From JAWOJF01 sp046481785 (GTDB lineage Bacteria; Bacteroidota; Ignavibacteria; Ignavibacteriales; Ignavibacteriaceae): a DNA stretch of 53,224 nucleotides. The stretch's first letter is position 1. Every line of letters begins with the position of its first letter. The stretch spans positions 1-53,224 of the forward strand of contig JAWOJF010000103.1 in NCBI GenBank assembly GCA_046481785.1, written 5' to 3'. Below are positions 8,908 through 17,875 of the stretch, in pieces. The position numbers and the translations under genes were made by a program. The notes beneath the pieces are model-generated. The model did not search any database, was not told where the DNA came from, and saw only the letters and a list, made by a program, of their open reading frames with translations.

Positions 8908-9004
8908 ATATGTTTTATTATCCGAACAGCTCCCCTTTTATTAATGCGCTTTATTAATTTATTAAATAAATTTAGGCAGCAAAAAGTATTCTTAAGTAAA
9001 AGCT

Positions 9005-9787
9005 ATGCCGGATATAATAATTAAAGACTGGATTGATCTTCAATCCAAATTATTTGAAGATGCATGGGTTGAAGATATAAAAAGATTCCGCTCACCTTAT
9101 GCATTCCGGGGAATGGCATTGAATCACGAGAAACTTTCTACCTCGTTAATGCTGACCGGCGGTAATTATATAAAAATGGAAAGACACATCCTTAGGAATT
9201 TTAAAAAATATGCACACCGCGTTATAACGCAAAATGATTCATTCTGGAACTGGATATCACTTGCCAAACACCATGGATTACCCACAAGAATAATTGACTG
9301 GTCATTTTCACCTTATGTTGCCATGCATTTTATGACAGATAATATTTTAACATATAATGAAGATGGTGTAATATGGGCTGTGAATTTTAAAGAAGTCCAT
9401 ACAATGCTCCCTTCAGAATTAAAAGATATTCTGGCAAATGAAGGCTCCGATGTTTTTACAATTGACAGCTTATCGGGTGCACTCAGAGATTTCAAGGACT
9501 TTGATTCTCTTTCTAAAGATATTTTACTATTGTTTTTTGAACCTCCTTCTATTGATGAGAGGATTGTAAATCAGTATGCCCTGTTTTCGGTATTATCGAA
9601 GCCGGATTTTTTTCTTGATGAATGGCTGAGGAATCACCCCTCGGTTTATAAAAAGTTTATTATACCTGCAGGTTTAAAATGGGAAATACGTGATAAACTT
9701 GACCAGGCAAATATTACTGAAAGAGTCCTGTTTCCCGGGCTTGATGGATTAAGCATGTGGTTAAGACGGTTATATACAACCAGATAA
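9005..9787 (+). CDS. FRG-domain protein
   Basis: The FRG domain is named for the F-R-G motif, here Phe34-Arg35-Gly36 in PYAFRGMALN. It is followed by the other conserved block, SLAKHHGLPTRIIDWSFSPYVAMHF near 86-109. The biochemical activity of FRG domains is not settled; they recur in accessory and defence-linked loci. The rest of the protein (110-260) is soluble, with no second domain recognised. It has no clear SD. It lies alone directly after a mobile repeat, which fits an acquired gene, although its base composition looks like its neighbours. Confidence 0.8.
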   Translation: MPDIIIKDWIDLQSKLFEDAWVEDIKRFRSPYAFRGMALNHEKLSTSLMLTGGNYIKMERHILRNFKKYAHRVITQNDSFWNWISLAKHHGLPTRIIDWSFSPYVAMHFMTDNILTYNEDGVIWAVNFKEVHTMLPSELKDILANEGSDVFTIDSLSGALRDFKDFDSLSKDILLLFFEPPSIDERIVNQYALFSVLSKPDFFLDEWLRNHPSVYKKFIIPAGLKWEIRDKLDQANITERVLFPGLDGLSMWLRRLYTTR

Positions 9788-9882
9788 ACTCCTGACAACA
9801 CACATCATTCGTATCCTTTTATAAAATCACAACTTTCAACAAGGAAGTGGAATATATTTGCCTCCCATAAAAGGAGAATAAT

Positions 9883-10368
9883 ATGAATTGGAACGATGTT
9901 TTTTTTGCTGAGGGGAAAGATCTGGGTACTATTGAAACAATCATAAGAACAACTATTATTTTTATTGGCACTCTTGCAGCCGTAAGAATAGCAAAAAAAA
10001 GATTTCTCGGCAGAAATACTCCCTTTGATGTGGTACTGGGGGTTATTGTCGGATCAGTTGCCAGCCGCGCCATAAATGGTTCAGCAGCTTTTTTCCAGAC
10101 AGTGACTGCTATGCTTGTATTAATAGCAATGCACTGGATAGTTTCAGGTATTGTTTCAAAATCTGATAAATTTGGTGACATTGTTGAAGGGAAGCCGGCA
10201 CTTCTTGTGAAAAACGGTAAGCTTGATACTAATACATTACATTCACATCACTTCAGAAAAGATGATTTTGATGAATCTCTCAGATTAAAAGCTAATACTA
10301 CTGATATCAAACAAGTGAAGGAAGCATACCTGGAAACAAATGGTGAAATAAGTATTATTAAAGAATAA
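9883..10368 (+). CDS. DUF421 (YetF/YcaP-like) membrane protein
   Basis: A 161-residue protein with two or three N-terminal membrane helices and a small cytoplasmic domain. The motifs RNTPFDVVLGVIVGSVASRAI and GKPALLVKNGKLD are diagnostic for DUF421. Members such as YetF are linked to spore germination in bacilli, but the general role is unknown. AAGGAG seven bases before the ATG is a strong SD. The domain is shorter than in YetF, which often has a longer C-terminal part. No partner gene is evident. Confidence 0.85.
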   Translation: MNWNDVFFAEGKDLGTIETIIRTTIIFIGTLAAVRIAKKRFLGRNTPFDVVLGVIVGSVASRAINGSAAFFQTVTAMLVLIAMHWIVSGIVSKSDKFGDIVEGKPALLVKNGKLDTNTLHSHHFRKDDFDESLRLKANTTDIKQVKEAYLETNGEISIIKE

Positions 10369-10542
10369 ATAGTAATATCTAAGTCATTGTCTCTGAAAAA
10401 TAACGTTAAGAATGATCGGTGAGTTTGGCTCTTGTCTTATATCAACTTATTATTTTTTGTTGGATATTGTGATGAATATTTAGAATATTGGATAGAACTT
10501 TTCCGGTAAAGAAATTAAAATCAGGATTGGGGGCTTTATCTA

Positions 10543-11838
10543 ATGGAAAAGAAAGAAAGAAAATCTTATCACGGCTTTCCTCTCTCGGCTTCCGTTACCT
10601 TAATCTACGTCTTATCAGGCCTTACCTGGGTTCTTCTGTCAGATACAATTCTTGAACTGTTAATGGTTAGCAAAACCGAACTGACAACTTTCCAGGTACT
10701 TAAGGGATGGTTTTTTGTTTTAACAACAGGAGTAATCCTGTTCTTTCTTTTAAACAGGTACACCCGGAAAATTCATGAGGGGGAGGAAAGATTTAGAAAA
10801 ACTGTTGAAGAGGTTAAGGACTATGCAATCTATATACTTGATACAGAAGGCAATATAAAAACCTGGAATAAGGGTGCTGAATGCCTGAAAGAGTATTCTG
10901 CTGAGGAAATCATGGGAAGGCATTATTCGGTTTTTTATTCAGAGAATGACAGGCAAAACCGGGTTCCTGAAAAACAACTAAAAATTGCTGCTGAACGCGG
11001 GAAATATGTTACCGAGGGCTTACGATTTAAAAAGAACGGAACCAGTTTTTATGCTCATGTTACCATTACAGCATTAAAAAATAATCATAAGGAAGTTACA
11101 GGTTATATTAAAATAGTACATGATATATCTGAAAGGAAACTCATTGAAGAAAGACTGCTGCTAAACCAGGAACAAATACGAAGGCTTCTTGAGCATCTTG
11201 AATATATACGGGAAGAGGAACGCATAAGCATCTCCAGGGAAATACATGATGAGCTGGGACAAATGCTTACTTCGCTAAAAATTGAATTATCGTTTTTAAC
11301 CAGAGAACTTACCCGGGATGATAATTCTCTGCTCAACAAGCATATTGCCGGCATGAAAGAAAAAATTGATTCCTTAATTACTACTGTACGCCGGATTGCT
11401 TTTGACTTAAGAACCGGAGAGATTGATTATCTTGGTTTGGAGGCAGCAATTGAAATGGAACTGATGTCTGTAAAAGACAGGATGAAAATACAAATAAGCT
11501 TTAAATCCTGCTTAAACAATATGGAAATAAAAAATAAAAAAACTTCTTTTGCTATCTACCGGATTTTCCAGGAAGCGCTAACCAATATCCTTCGTCATTC
11601 AGGAGCAACAATAATAAATGTAAATCTGTTAACCGATTCCGGGAATAATTTTATTCTTAAAATTGAGGATAATGGAAGAGGGTTTGAACCTGGCAATTTA
11701 TCAAATAAATCGTTTGGCTTACTGGGAATGAAGGAAAGAACCGCTATGATGGGGGGTAAATTAAATATTAGAAGTTCTCCCGGTTCCGGCTGCAAAATCT
11801 TACTGCTTATACCTGCCGAAAAGCTCAAAAATCAATAA
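10543..11838 (+). CDS. PAS sensor histidine kinase, NarX/DegS type (HisKA_3)
   Basis: Two membrane helices (about 14-34 and 52-71) enclose a very short external loop, so the signal is likely read by the cytoplasmic PAS domain (78-200). The dimerisation and phosphoacceptor helix has ISISREIHDELGQML with His235, typical of the HisKA_3 subfamily. A HATPase_c domain follows, with N box EALTNILRHSG, G1 EDNGRGF and G2 SFGLLGMKERT. Such kinases normally pair with a NarL/LuxR-type regulator, but the next regulators downstream are receiver-only, so its partner is probably elsewhere, possibly the LuxR-type gene at 24667. Confidence 0.9.
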   Translation: MEKKERKSYHGFPLSASVTLIYVLSGLTWVLLSDTILELLMVSKTELTTFQVLKGWFFVLTTGVILFFLLNRYTRKIHEGEERFRKTVEEVKDYAIYILDTEGNIKTWNKGAECLKEYSAEEIMGRHYSVFYSENDRQNRVPEKQLKIAAERGKYVTEGLRFKKNGTSFYAHVTITALKNNHKEVTGYIKIVHDISERKLIEERLLLNQEQIRRLLEHLEYIREEERISISREIHDELGQMLTSLKIELSFLTRELTRDDNSLLNKHIAGMKEKIDSLITTVRRIAFDLRTGEIDYLGLEAAIEMELMSVKDRMKIQISFKSCLNNMEIKNKKTSFAIYRIFQEALTNILRHSGATIINVNLLTDSGNNFILKIEDNGRGFEPGNLSNKSFGLLGMKERTAMMGGKLNIRSSPGSGCKILLLIPAEKLKNQ

Positions 11839-11990
11839 TTATGTAAACTTTTGACGTTTACTACCGATAATAAAGATGCATTGTAATAACTTTTTGTGCA
11901 TGAATTCTTCATTTGCAGCTTGTTTGAAGCGCTCAGCCCTTTATTTAAGTACCGGCAAATATAAATGTTTCATAAAACTGAAGTGAACTT

Positions 11991-12152
11991 ATGAATAAGC
12001 CAGTAAATACCATTAATAATAAAAAAACCAATACAACCAAACAAAAGAATTATAGTGTTTATAAGTACACTTTAAACTATAATCTCTTTATCCCTTCGGC
12101 CGGCTCTGTTATTTCTAAAAGTAAACCTGTATTGTTTTATATAAAATTCTAA
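11991..12152 (+). CDS. Possible 53-residue upstream reading frame
   Basis: An ATG-initiated frame runs through most of the 315-base gap between two kinase genes and stops one base before the ATG of the second. The encoded peptide is rich in Asn, Lys and Thr and has no recognisable domain. The exact abutment could indicate translational coupling, but the composition is what AT-rich noncoding DNA would give. No SD is evident. The remaining part of the gap (11839-11990) shows nothing I can name. Confidence 0.2.
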   Translation: MNKPVNTINNKKTNTTKQKNYSVYKYTLNYNLFIPSAGSVISKSKPVLFYIKF

Positions 12153-12153
12153 C

Positions 12154-14406
12154 ATGAGAACAGAAGATCTTAACAAAAAAATAATTGAAACCATTCCCCA
12201 GGGTGTTTTAGTTGTTAACACTGGTAGTAACATAACTTTTGTAAATAATGCTATGGCTTCTATACTTGGATATTCCAATGAAGAACTGCCAGGTACCCCG
12301 CTCTCCAAATACATTTCAAATGAGACATATGAAGACATCGGTAAAAATATCCCTGTAGTTAATAATAATGCTTTCGAACTGCATAATATACAGTTTTGCA
12401 AAAAGGACGGAACTAAATTATTTGCTGATTTGAACATTCAGAACATAATTTTTCAAAATGAAAAATTAGTTCTTATTACAGTTATTAAAGTATCATCTGA
12501 GCAAAACATATCCGGAATTTTTGATAAAAATGAAGAAGCTTACAGGTTACTGTTTGAAAAAACAGGATCAGGTATTTTGTATTGCGACAAGGATGGAAAA
12601 GTTATTCTTATTAATTTACCATGTGCAAAACACTTTGGCGGAAGTCCTGCAGATTTTAAAGGGAAGAACATTTCTGAGTTTTTACCTGACAGTATCATCA
12701 TTCCAATATCTGATGTAATTAAAACAAAACAATATTTTGAAAATGAAATAAAATTAGGCTGTGATGATCCTGTTGATTATTATGCAAGTTATCAGCCGTT
12801 TATTACTTCCAACGGCGATATTTCCGGCATTATGGTAATATTCCGTGATGCTACAAAAAACAAAAAAATGCAGAAAGTACTGAGGGAAAGCGAAACCCGT
12901 TTCAGGCGGCTTTTTGAAGATGTTGCCAGGGTTCCCGTCCAGGGATACGATGAAGACCATCGTGTATTGTTCTGGAATAAAGCCAGTGAAATTGCATACG
13001 GCTATACGAAAGAAGAAGCTATGGGCCAGAAATTTGAGGATCTTGTTATTCCGGCTCAGATGCGTACTGATATTTTTAATGCAGTTGAAGATTTTTTTAA
13101 TAAGAATATACCTATACCTTCAGGTGAAATTGGTTTAAAAAGAAAAGACGGTACCTTTGTTGATATGTACTCCAACTACGTAATTATTAAGAATTACGAA
13201 GGCAGGAAAGAAATGTACAGCATTGATGTTGATATGAGTAAAAGAATTGAAGCTGAACAACAGGTGGCTTTACAGGCAAGGATGTTAAATGCTGTAGGCC
13301 AATCGGTTATTGCCACTAATAAAGAAGGTAACATTATATTTTTAAATGAGGCCGCAGAAAAATTATATGGCTGGAAAAAAAGCAGCGTACTTAATAAAAA
13401 TCTCTTATCTCTTCTACCCGAAAATGAAATAAAGAAAAAAGCTGAAGAGTTTGTGCGGTTAGCGAGAAAAGGGGAACCATGGACCGGGGAGTTCATAGCT
13501 CAGAAAAAGGGCGGGGCTCCGTTTACCGCCCTGGGAACCAACAGCCCTTTATTTAATTCATGCGGCGAGTTAATTGGGGTAATTGGTGTTTCAATTGATA
13601 TTACCGATATAAAGAATAAAGAAAAGGAATTAAAGGCAGCTAAGGAAAAAGCCGAGGAAATGAGCAAAGTTAAATCAGCATTTCTTGCCAATATAAGCCA
13701 TGAACTCAGGACTCCGCTTGTTGGTATTCTGGGCTTTTCAGAAATTCTTAACCAGGAACTTGAGAAGGATAGCCACAAAAATATAGCAAGCTCTATACTT
13801 TTAAGTGGTAGAAGGCTTCTTACTACTTTAAACGCTATACTTGATTTGTCTAAGATAGAGGCAAATATGATGGAACTAAACTATACGGAATTAAGTATTA
13901 TGTCTGAAGTGAAATGCGCTGTAAAAATATTTGAAGGGCTGGCTGCCAAAAAAGGCCTGAAAATGGTTGTTGATGATAATGAAGATTTTACAGCAGAACT
14001 TGATAAAAATATATTCCTTCAGGTATTTGAAAACCTTATTCATAACGCATTAAAGTTCACCGAACAGGGAGAAATAAGAATTTCATTACTAAAGGAATCA
14101 GGCTATTTTTCATTAATGGTAAGGGATACCGGAATTGGTATTTCAAGAGAAGAGCAGAATTTGATTTTTAATGAATTCAGGCAGGCAAGCGAAGGATACG
14201 GCAGACATTTTGAAGGAGCAGGTATTGGATTAACACTCACAAGAAGATTTGTACAATTAATGCAGGGTGTTATTTTTGTGGAAAGTGAACTGAATAAGGG
14301 GACTGTATTTACAGTACGCTTTCCTTTAAAACGTAACCACTTAAACGAAAAAATGTTGGTTAACACAGCAACCGCAAGATATAAAGGGGTGAACAATGAA
14401 TATTAA
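12154..14406 (+). CDS. Soluble multi-PAS sensor histidine kinase
   Basis: No membrane helix is seen. Four PAS-type repeats occupy about 10-115, 125-240, 245-365 and 375-490, the last three ending in the 'DIT.' type linker. A short coiled coil follows, then HisKA with FLANISHELRTPLVGILGFSE and phosphoacceptor His516. The HATPase_c domain has NLIHNALKFTEQGE, DTGIGIS and GAGIGLTLTRRF. It overlaps the next gene by eleven bases, and that gene encodes a lone receiver, so the pair forms a split hybrid system in which phosphate is probably passed from His516 to Asp52 of the partner. The start has no SD. Confidence 0.9.
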   Translation: MRTEDLNKKIIETIPQGVLVVNTGSNITFVNNAMASILGYSNEELPGTPLSKYISNETYEDIGKNIPVVNNNAFELHNIQFCKKDGTKLFADLNIQNIIFQNEKLVLITVIKVSSEQNISGIFDKNEEAYRLLFEKTGSGILYCDKDGKVILINLPCAKHFGGSPADFKGKNISEFLPDSIIIPISDVIKTKQYFENEIKLGCDDPVDYYASYQPFITSNGDISGIMVIFRDATKNKKMQKVLRESETRFRRLFEDVARVPVQGYDEDHRVLFWNKASEIAYGYTKEEAMGQKFEDLVIPAQMRTDIFNAVEDFFNKNIPIPSGEIGLKRKDGTFVDMYSNYVIIKNYEGRKEMYSIDVDMSKRIEAEQQVALQARMLNAVGQSVIATNKEGNIIFLNEAAEKLYGWKKSSVLNKNLLSLLPENEIKKKAEEFVRLARKGEPWTGEFIAQKKGGAPFTALGTNSPLFNSCGELIGVIGVSIDITDIKNKEKELKAAKEKAEEMSKVKSAFLANISHELRTPLVGILGFSEILNQELEKDSHKNIASSILLSGRRLLTTLNAILDLSKIEANMMELNYTELSIMSEVKCAVKIFEGLAAKKGLKMVVDDNEDFTAELDKNIFLQVFENLIHNALKFTEQGEIRISLLKESGYFSLMVRDTGIGISREEQNLIFNEFRQASEGYGRHFEGAGIGLTLTRRFVQLMQGVIFVESELNKGTVFTVRFPLKRNHLNEKMLVNTATARYKGVNNEY

Positions 14407-14776
14407 AATTCTCCTTGTTGAAGATGACCCGATTAATAGAGATGTAATTAATTGGTATTTAAGAAATCTTTTTGATGTCTCTGTTGCAGAAAATGGGTCA
14501 GAAGCTTTAAAACTGGCGGCTTCTAATCAATTTGACCTTATATTAATGGATATTAACCTTGGTAAAGGAATAAACGGAATTGAGACTGCAAAGTTGATAA
14601 AAGAAGATGACAGGTATAAAGATGTGCCTGTAGTAGCTCTTACTGCGTATGCTATGAAGGGGGATAAGGAGCACTTCCTGTCATCCGGTTTTACCGATTA
14701 TCTCTCAAAACCGTTTCTTAAAGAAGAATTAATTTACCTTATAGGTACTTTATTTAACGAAGAGAAATACTCCTGA
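14396..14776 (+). CDS. Single-domain response regulator (CheY-like receiver)
   Basis: 126 residues made only of a receiver domain: acidic pocket EDD at 9-11, phosphoacceptor Asp52 in ILMDINLG, Thr83 region ALTAYAMKGD, and Lys105 in LSKPF. There is no output domain. Its ATG lies inside the last codons of the upstream kinase gene, with GGGGTG seven bases upstream, so translation is coupled and the kinase is the evident partner. The sequence 'IMDINLG...GIETAKLIKED' is typical of receivers detached from hybrid kinases. Confidence 0.9.
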   Translation: MNIKILLVEDDPINRDVINWYLRNLFDVSVAENGSEALKLAASNQFDLILMDINLGKGINGIETAKLIKEDDRYKDVPVVALTAYAMKGDKEHFLSSGFTDYLSKPFLKEELIYLIGTLFNEEKYS

Positions 14777-14922
14777 TCAGCATTTGTATGAATTTTCCGC
14801 ATAATGTAGTATAAACTACTACACGCCTCCACTATTTAGTATTACAAAAGAATAGCTTTTGTACCTATTTACCGCTCATGGACTTTTTATTATACTTTAA
14901 TTTAAATTTTTTTCAGGTTTAT

Positions 14923-15300
14923 ATGAAGGTTCTTGTTGTTGAGGATTCTGAATTTATCAGAAAAGAGATACTCGGAATTCTTAAGAAGTTTAAGTCTTTT
15001 TTATTATTCGAAGCTGATAATGGCCGGAAAGCTCTTGAAATTTTCCAAAATGAAAACCCGGATGTTGTAATTCTTGATCTCGGTTTGCCTTATATAAGCG
15101 GATTTGAAGTACTTAGAAAAATTAAATGCAGTAATACTACTGTTAAGGTAATTGTCCTGACCAATCACGGTGAGAAATATTTTGTTGATATTTGCTTGAA
15201 ATACGGTGCTGATTACTTCTTTGATAAATCCACGCAGTTTGAAGAATTTATTACCACTTTTGAATCAATCCACGCAGAGTTTAAAACACAAACCACCTGA
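14923..15300 (+). CDS. Single-domain response regulator
   Basis: 125 residues, receiver only, with acidic pair ED at 7-8, Asp52 in VVILDLGLP, Thr80 in VIVLTNHG and Lys102 in FFDKSTQ. The frame is open for fifteen further codons upstream, but they encode a Phe-rich stretch and the receiver fold starts exactly at MKVLVVEDS, so the ATG at 14923 is taken. The C-terminal 'DKS..FEEFI..F' is the type seen in regulators controlling kinases or as intermediates in phosphorelay. It follows the preceding receiver by about 150 bases and may belong to the same signalling group. Confidence 0.85.
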   Translation: MKVLVVEDSEFIRKEILGILKKFKSFLLFEADNGRKALEIFQNENPDVVILDLGLPYISGFEVLRKIKCSNTTVKVIVLTNHGEKYFVDICLKYGADYFFDKSTQFEEFITTFESIHAEFKTQTT

Positions 15301-15329
15301 TTCTGGTTGTACATTATTTGTTTTATTCA

Positions 15330-15354
15330 GGAAGAGCTCTATTTAAGCTCTTCC
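15330..15354. terminator. hairpin between convergent genes
   Basis: GGAAGAGCT (15330-15338) pairs with AGCTCTTCC (15346-15354) across a seven-base loop. It lies where the response-regulator gene and the minus-strand coiled-coil gene converge, and overlaps the stop of the latter. There is no clear T-run, so a bidirectional 3'-end structure is the best reading. Confidence 0.45.
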
Positions 15355-15593
15355 AGGAATATTTTTGTGCGTATAAGTTTTTTCAGATTAACTTTTTCAA
15401 AATACTCTACCCTCTCTTCGGGTGTAAGCATATCAGGTTTTTCCTCCAGTGATTTAATACTGCTGACAGACTCATCCAATTGGGCAAGTACCTTTTTCAG
15501 ATAACTAATCTTTTCCGATACAGAATTAATAGAATCAGATTGTTCTATTATTTTTTTGTAATCAAAATTAAGTTTTTCCATAAGCTCCGGCAT
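15339..15593 (-). CDS. Small coiled-coil protein of unknown function
   Basis: 84 residues, almost entirely helical, with heptad-like spacing of Leu and Ile in the segment ISYLKKVLAQLDESVSSIKSL. No domain is recognised. The end 'RVEYFEKVNLKKLIRTKIFLEELK' is a second charged helix. It is convergent to a receiver gene and separated from the CotH gene by a promoter-bearing gap. Codon use looks coding-like, but length and lack of homology leave it uncertain. Confidence 0.5.
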   Translation of the reverse strand: MPELMEKLNFDYKKIIEQSDSINSVSEKISYLKKVLAQLDESVSSIKSLEEKPDMLTPEERVEYFEKVNLKKLIRTKIFLEELK

Positions 15594-15706
15594 TTTAATT
15601 TAAATAATGAGTCGTCATTATATTAAAGAATTTATAGCTTGTTTTCAATGTTGACTTACAATTTAATATTGATACTATAAAGCACTTAAAATTGACTAAT
15701 ATATTG

Positions 15707-15714
15707 TATATTTG
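15707..15714 (+). promoter_or_regulatory. Bacteroidota-type -7 box for the CotH gene
   Basis: TATATTTG matches the TAnnTTTG consensus exactly and lies 32 bases before the GTG at 15746. AGGGG stands between box and start as an SD. A matching -33 TTTG is not clear. Confidence 0.5.
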
Positions 15715-15745
15715 AACATTAAAAGAAGAGAAAAGGGGAAAACAA

Positions 15746-15823
15746 GTGAATCTGAATAAAATATTAATCCCTGTATTTTTATTTTTGTGTTTTTTTGAGG
15801 TTTTCCCCCCAGGTAAAAAATAA
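15746..15823 (+). other. Orphan signal-peptide reading frame, out of frame with the CotH gene
   Basis: GTG at 15746 has a good SD (AGGGG, about eight bases upstream) and encodes a textbook signal peptide, with basic start NLNK then a run IPVFLFLCFFEVF. It ends at TAA after 25 codons. Removing one base in the T7 tract (15790-15796) or C6 tract (15805-15810) joins it to the CotH frame. The gene is therefore split by an apparent +1 frameshift at a homopolymer. Confidence 0.7.
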
Positions 15824-17441
15824 TACCCCGTATAATCCTTTAGTAAATCTCACATCGTCTAATCTTCCTATAGTAATTATAAATACAAACGGAAACCAAA
15901 TTGTTGATGAACCGAAAATTCCCGCTGATATGGGGATAATTTTTAACGGAGATGGAATACAAAATAATATAACAGATCCTTTTAACAACTATAACAGTAA
16001 AATAGGAATCGAGATTCGCGGCTCATCCTCCCAAATGTTTCCCAAAAAACAATATGGTTTTGAAACAATTGATATAACAGGCGATGATTCAAGTGTTTCC
16101 CTTTTGGGATTTCCGGAAGAAAGTGACTGGATTTTATATGCCCCATACTCAGATAAATCACTCATAAGAAATGTTTTGTTATACAGGCTTGCTAATGATA
16201 TTGGCCATTATGCAACCCGGTCAAAATTCTGCGAACTTATTCTTAATAATCAATATATGGGTATTTATGTATTGTTTGAAAAGATAAAAAGAGATAAAAA
16301 CAGGGTAAATATTTCAAAAATTGAAGAAAAGGATAGTACAGGGGATGATTTAACGGGCGGTTATATTATTAAAATTGATAAAGATGAAGGGGGATTTAAT
16401 GCCGGATGGTTTTCTCAATTCAGTCCTTATACTAATGCATGGCAAAGAGTCTTTTATCAGTATGATAATCCTGATCCGGAAGACATTACAGTACCGCAGG
16501 CAAATTATATCCAATCTTTTATTTATGAATTTGAATCTTTAATGACCAGCCCCGGGTTTGCAGACCCCTTAAGCGGATATGAGAGTTTTATTGATGTGAA
16601 TTCATTTATTGACTATTTTCTTTTAAATGAGGTGTCAAAGAATGTTGATAGCTACCGTATCAGTACCTTTATGCATAAAAATAAAGATAGTAAAGGCGGC
16701 AAGCTGAAAATGGGCCCTGTGTGGGATTATAATCTTGCATTTGGAAACAGTAATTATTTTAATGCATGGCTGACTGAAGGTTTTCATCTTTCCTTTCTTG
16801 CAACTGATCAGAATATCAGAAGTTTCGATTCATTTCAACCGCCATTCTGGTGGCATAAATTACTTAATGAACCTTCATTCAAATCGAAGTTAAACAGCAG
16901 GTGGTATGAACTGCGGCAAAACCAGTTCTCTATTGAAACAATTTATGCATATATAGATTCTTTATCATCTCTTCTTAATGAACCGAAGGAAAGAAATTTT
17001 GAACAATGGCAGATTCTCGGCACCGAAGTATGGCCGAATTACTTTATAGGAGATACTTACGAAGAAGAAATTACCTATTTAAAAACCTGGATAAAAAACA
17101 GGATGGAGTGGATAGATAAGCAGTTAACTCCGACATCGGTTAGTAATGACAAAGCTATTACTGATGATTTTATTTTATATCAGAACTATCCAAATCCGTT
17201 TAACCCGGTAACAAAATTTAAATACACCATTCCATCAGCGGCTATACGCCAGGGTGTGTTTGTACAATTAAAAGTATATGACATTCTTGGGAACGAAATT
17301 ACCACGCTTGTAAATGAAAATAAACAACCGGGCGATTATGAAGCAGGGTTTGATGCTTCAAATTTATCAAGCGGTATTTACTACTACAGGTTAACTGCAG
17401 GAAATTTTTCAGAGATTAAAAAGATGGTCCTGATGAAATAA
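15795..17441 (+). CDS. CotH-kinase-domain protein with T9SS sorting domain, signal peptide frameshifted off
   Basis: The CotH domain fills residues about 15-440. Its hallmarks are GIEIRGSSSQMFPKKQYGFE, WILYAPYSDKSLIRN, GIYVLFEKIKRDKNRV, GGYIIKIDKDEGG and GPVWDYNLAFGNS. Bacillus CotH is an atypical kinase acting on spore-coat protein; the substrates of secreted bacterial homologues are unknown. The last 85 residues are a T9SS type-A sorting domain with NYPNPFNPVTKFKY and SSGIYYYRLTAG, which directs export to the surface. The only in-frame start here is a TTG inside the T-run and gives no signal peptide. A proper one is encoded just upstream, one base out of frame. Confidence 0.85.
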   Translation: MRFSPQVKNNTPYNPLVNLTSSNLPIVIINTNGNQIVDEPKIPADMGIIFNGDGIQNNITDPFNNYNSKIGIEIRGSSSQMFPKKQYGFETIDITGDDSSVSLLGFPEESDWILYAPYSDKSLIRNVLLYRLANDIGHYATRSKFCELILNNQYMGIYVLFEKIKRDKNRVNISKIEEKDSTGDDLTGGYIIKIDKDEGGFNAGWFSQFSPYTNAWQRVFYQYDNPDPEDITVPQANYIQSFIYEFESLMTSPGFADPLSGYESFIDVNSFIDYFLLNEVSKNVDSYRISTFMHKNKDSKGGKLKMGPVWDYNLAFGNSNYFNAWLTEGFHLSFLATDQNIRSFDSFQPPFWWHKLLNEPSFKSKLNSRWYELRQNQFSIETIYAYIDSLSSLLNEPKERNFEQWQILGTEVWPNYFIGDTYEEEITYLKTWIKNRMEWIDKQLTPTSVSNDKAITDDFILYQNYPNPFNPVTKFKYTIPSAAIRQGVFVQLKVYDILGNEITTLVNENKQPGDYEAGFDASNLSSGIYYYRLTAGNFSEIKKMVLMK

Positions 17442-17448
17442 TGCCCAT

Positions 17449-17482
17449 CTTAAGCCCTGCCTTTCCTAAGAGAGGGCTTAAG
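17449..17482 (+). terminator. hairpin after the CotH gene
   Basis: CTTAAGCCCT (17449-17458) and AGGGCTTAAG (17473-17482) form a perfect ten-base stem seven bases after the stop. There is no T-run. It also lies about 35 bases after the end of the convergent minus-strand gene at 17518, so it could serve both. Confidence 0.5.
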
Positions 17483-17517
17483 AAGGATGATTTAAAAGGT
17501 TCAGCGTAAGAATATAT

Positions 17518-17862
17518 TTATTCTTTCAACACAAAATTTGCATCTTCAAGAACATTATCCATGTGTTTAGATATTAAAAATTTTAGTTTTTCTTCACGTA
17601 CAAAATTCTTAACTATTTCAGGAACCTCAAACTCTATAATTATAAGTTCATCTTTAATCTGAATAAGGCCTTTAATTCTTCTTTCTAAAAACCCCTGCTT
17701 TACCATAACTGAGAAATTCATTTCGTAGTTTATCCAGTTTTTATGCAATTCCACAATTTTAAAATTACCATTAAATTCCAGTTTATTAAGTTTCGATACA
17801 TAGTTATCTATTTGTCTTTTAAGTAAATCCTTATTCTGGTTGTGTTCAAACTCCATATACAT
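17518..17862 (-). CDS. Small conserved-looking protein, possibly PHA-system-like fold
   Basis: 114 residues with alternating beta strands after a first helix: 'F.H....DLLKRQIDNYVSKL', then strands ending KGLIQIKDELIIIEFEVPE, and a last helix. The layout recalls the small polyhydroxyalkanoic-acid-system protein family (helix, four strands, helix, lipid-binding-type fold), but no diagnostic residue is present and this is only a resemblance. AGAGG precedes the ATG at 17862. It follows the DUF2188 gene by 13 bases on the same strand and is surely in the same operon. Confidence 0.6.
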   Translation of the reverse strand: MYMEFEHNQNKDLLKRQIDNYVSKLNKLEFNGNFKIVELHKNWINYEMNFSVMVKQGFLERRIKGLIQIKDELIIIEFEVPEIVKNFVREEKLKFLISKHMDNVLEDANFVLKE

Positions 17863-17875
17863 ATGGTCAGCCTCT

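Noticed and set aside
9819..10181. A 120-codon frame antisense to the DUF421 gene
   Set aside because: The plus strand has a strong SD and a recognisable family; the antisense frame has neither.
12072..12437. A 121-codon frame antisense to the PAS kinase start
   Set aside because: Shadow of a well-supported kinase; Ser/Leu-rich without domain.
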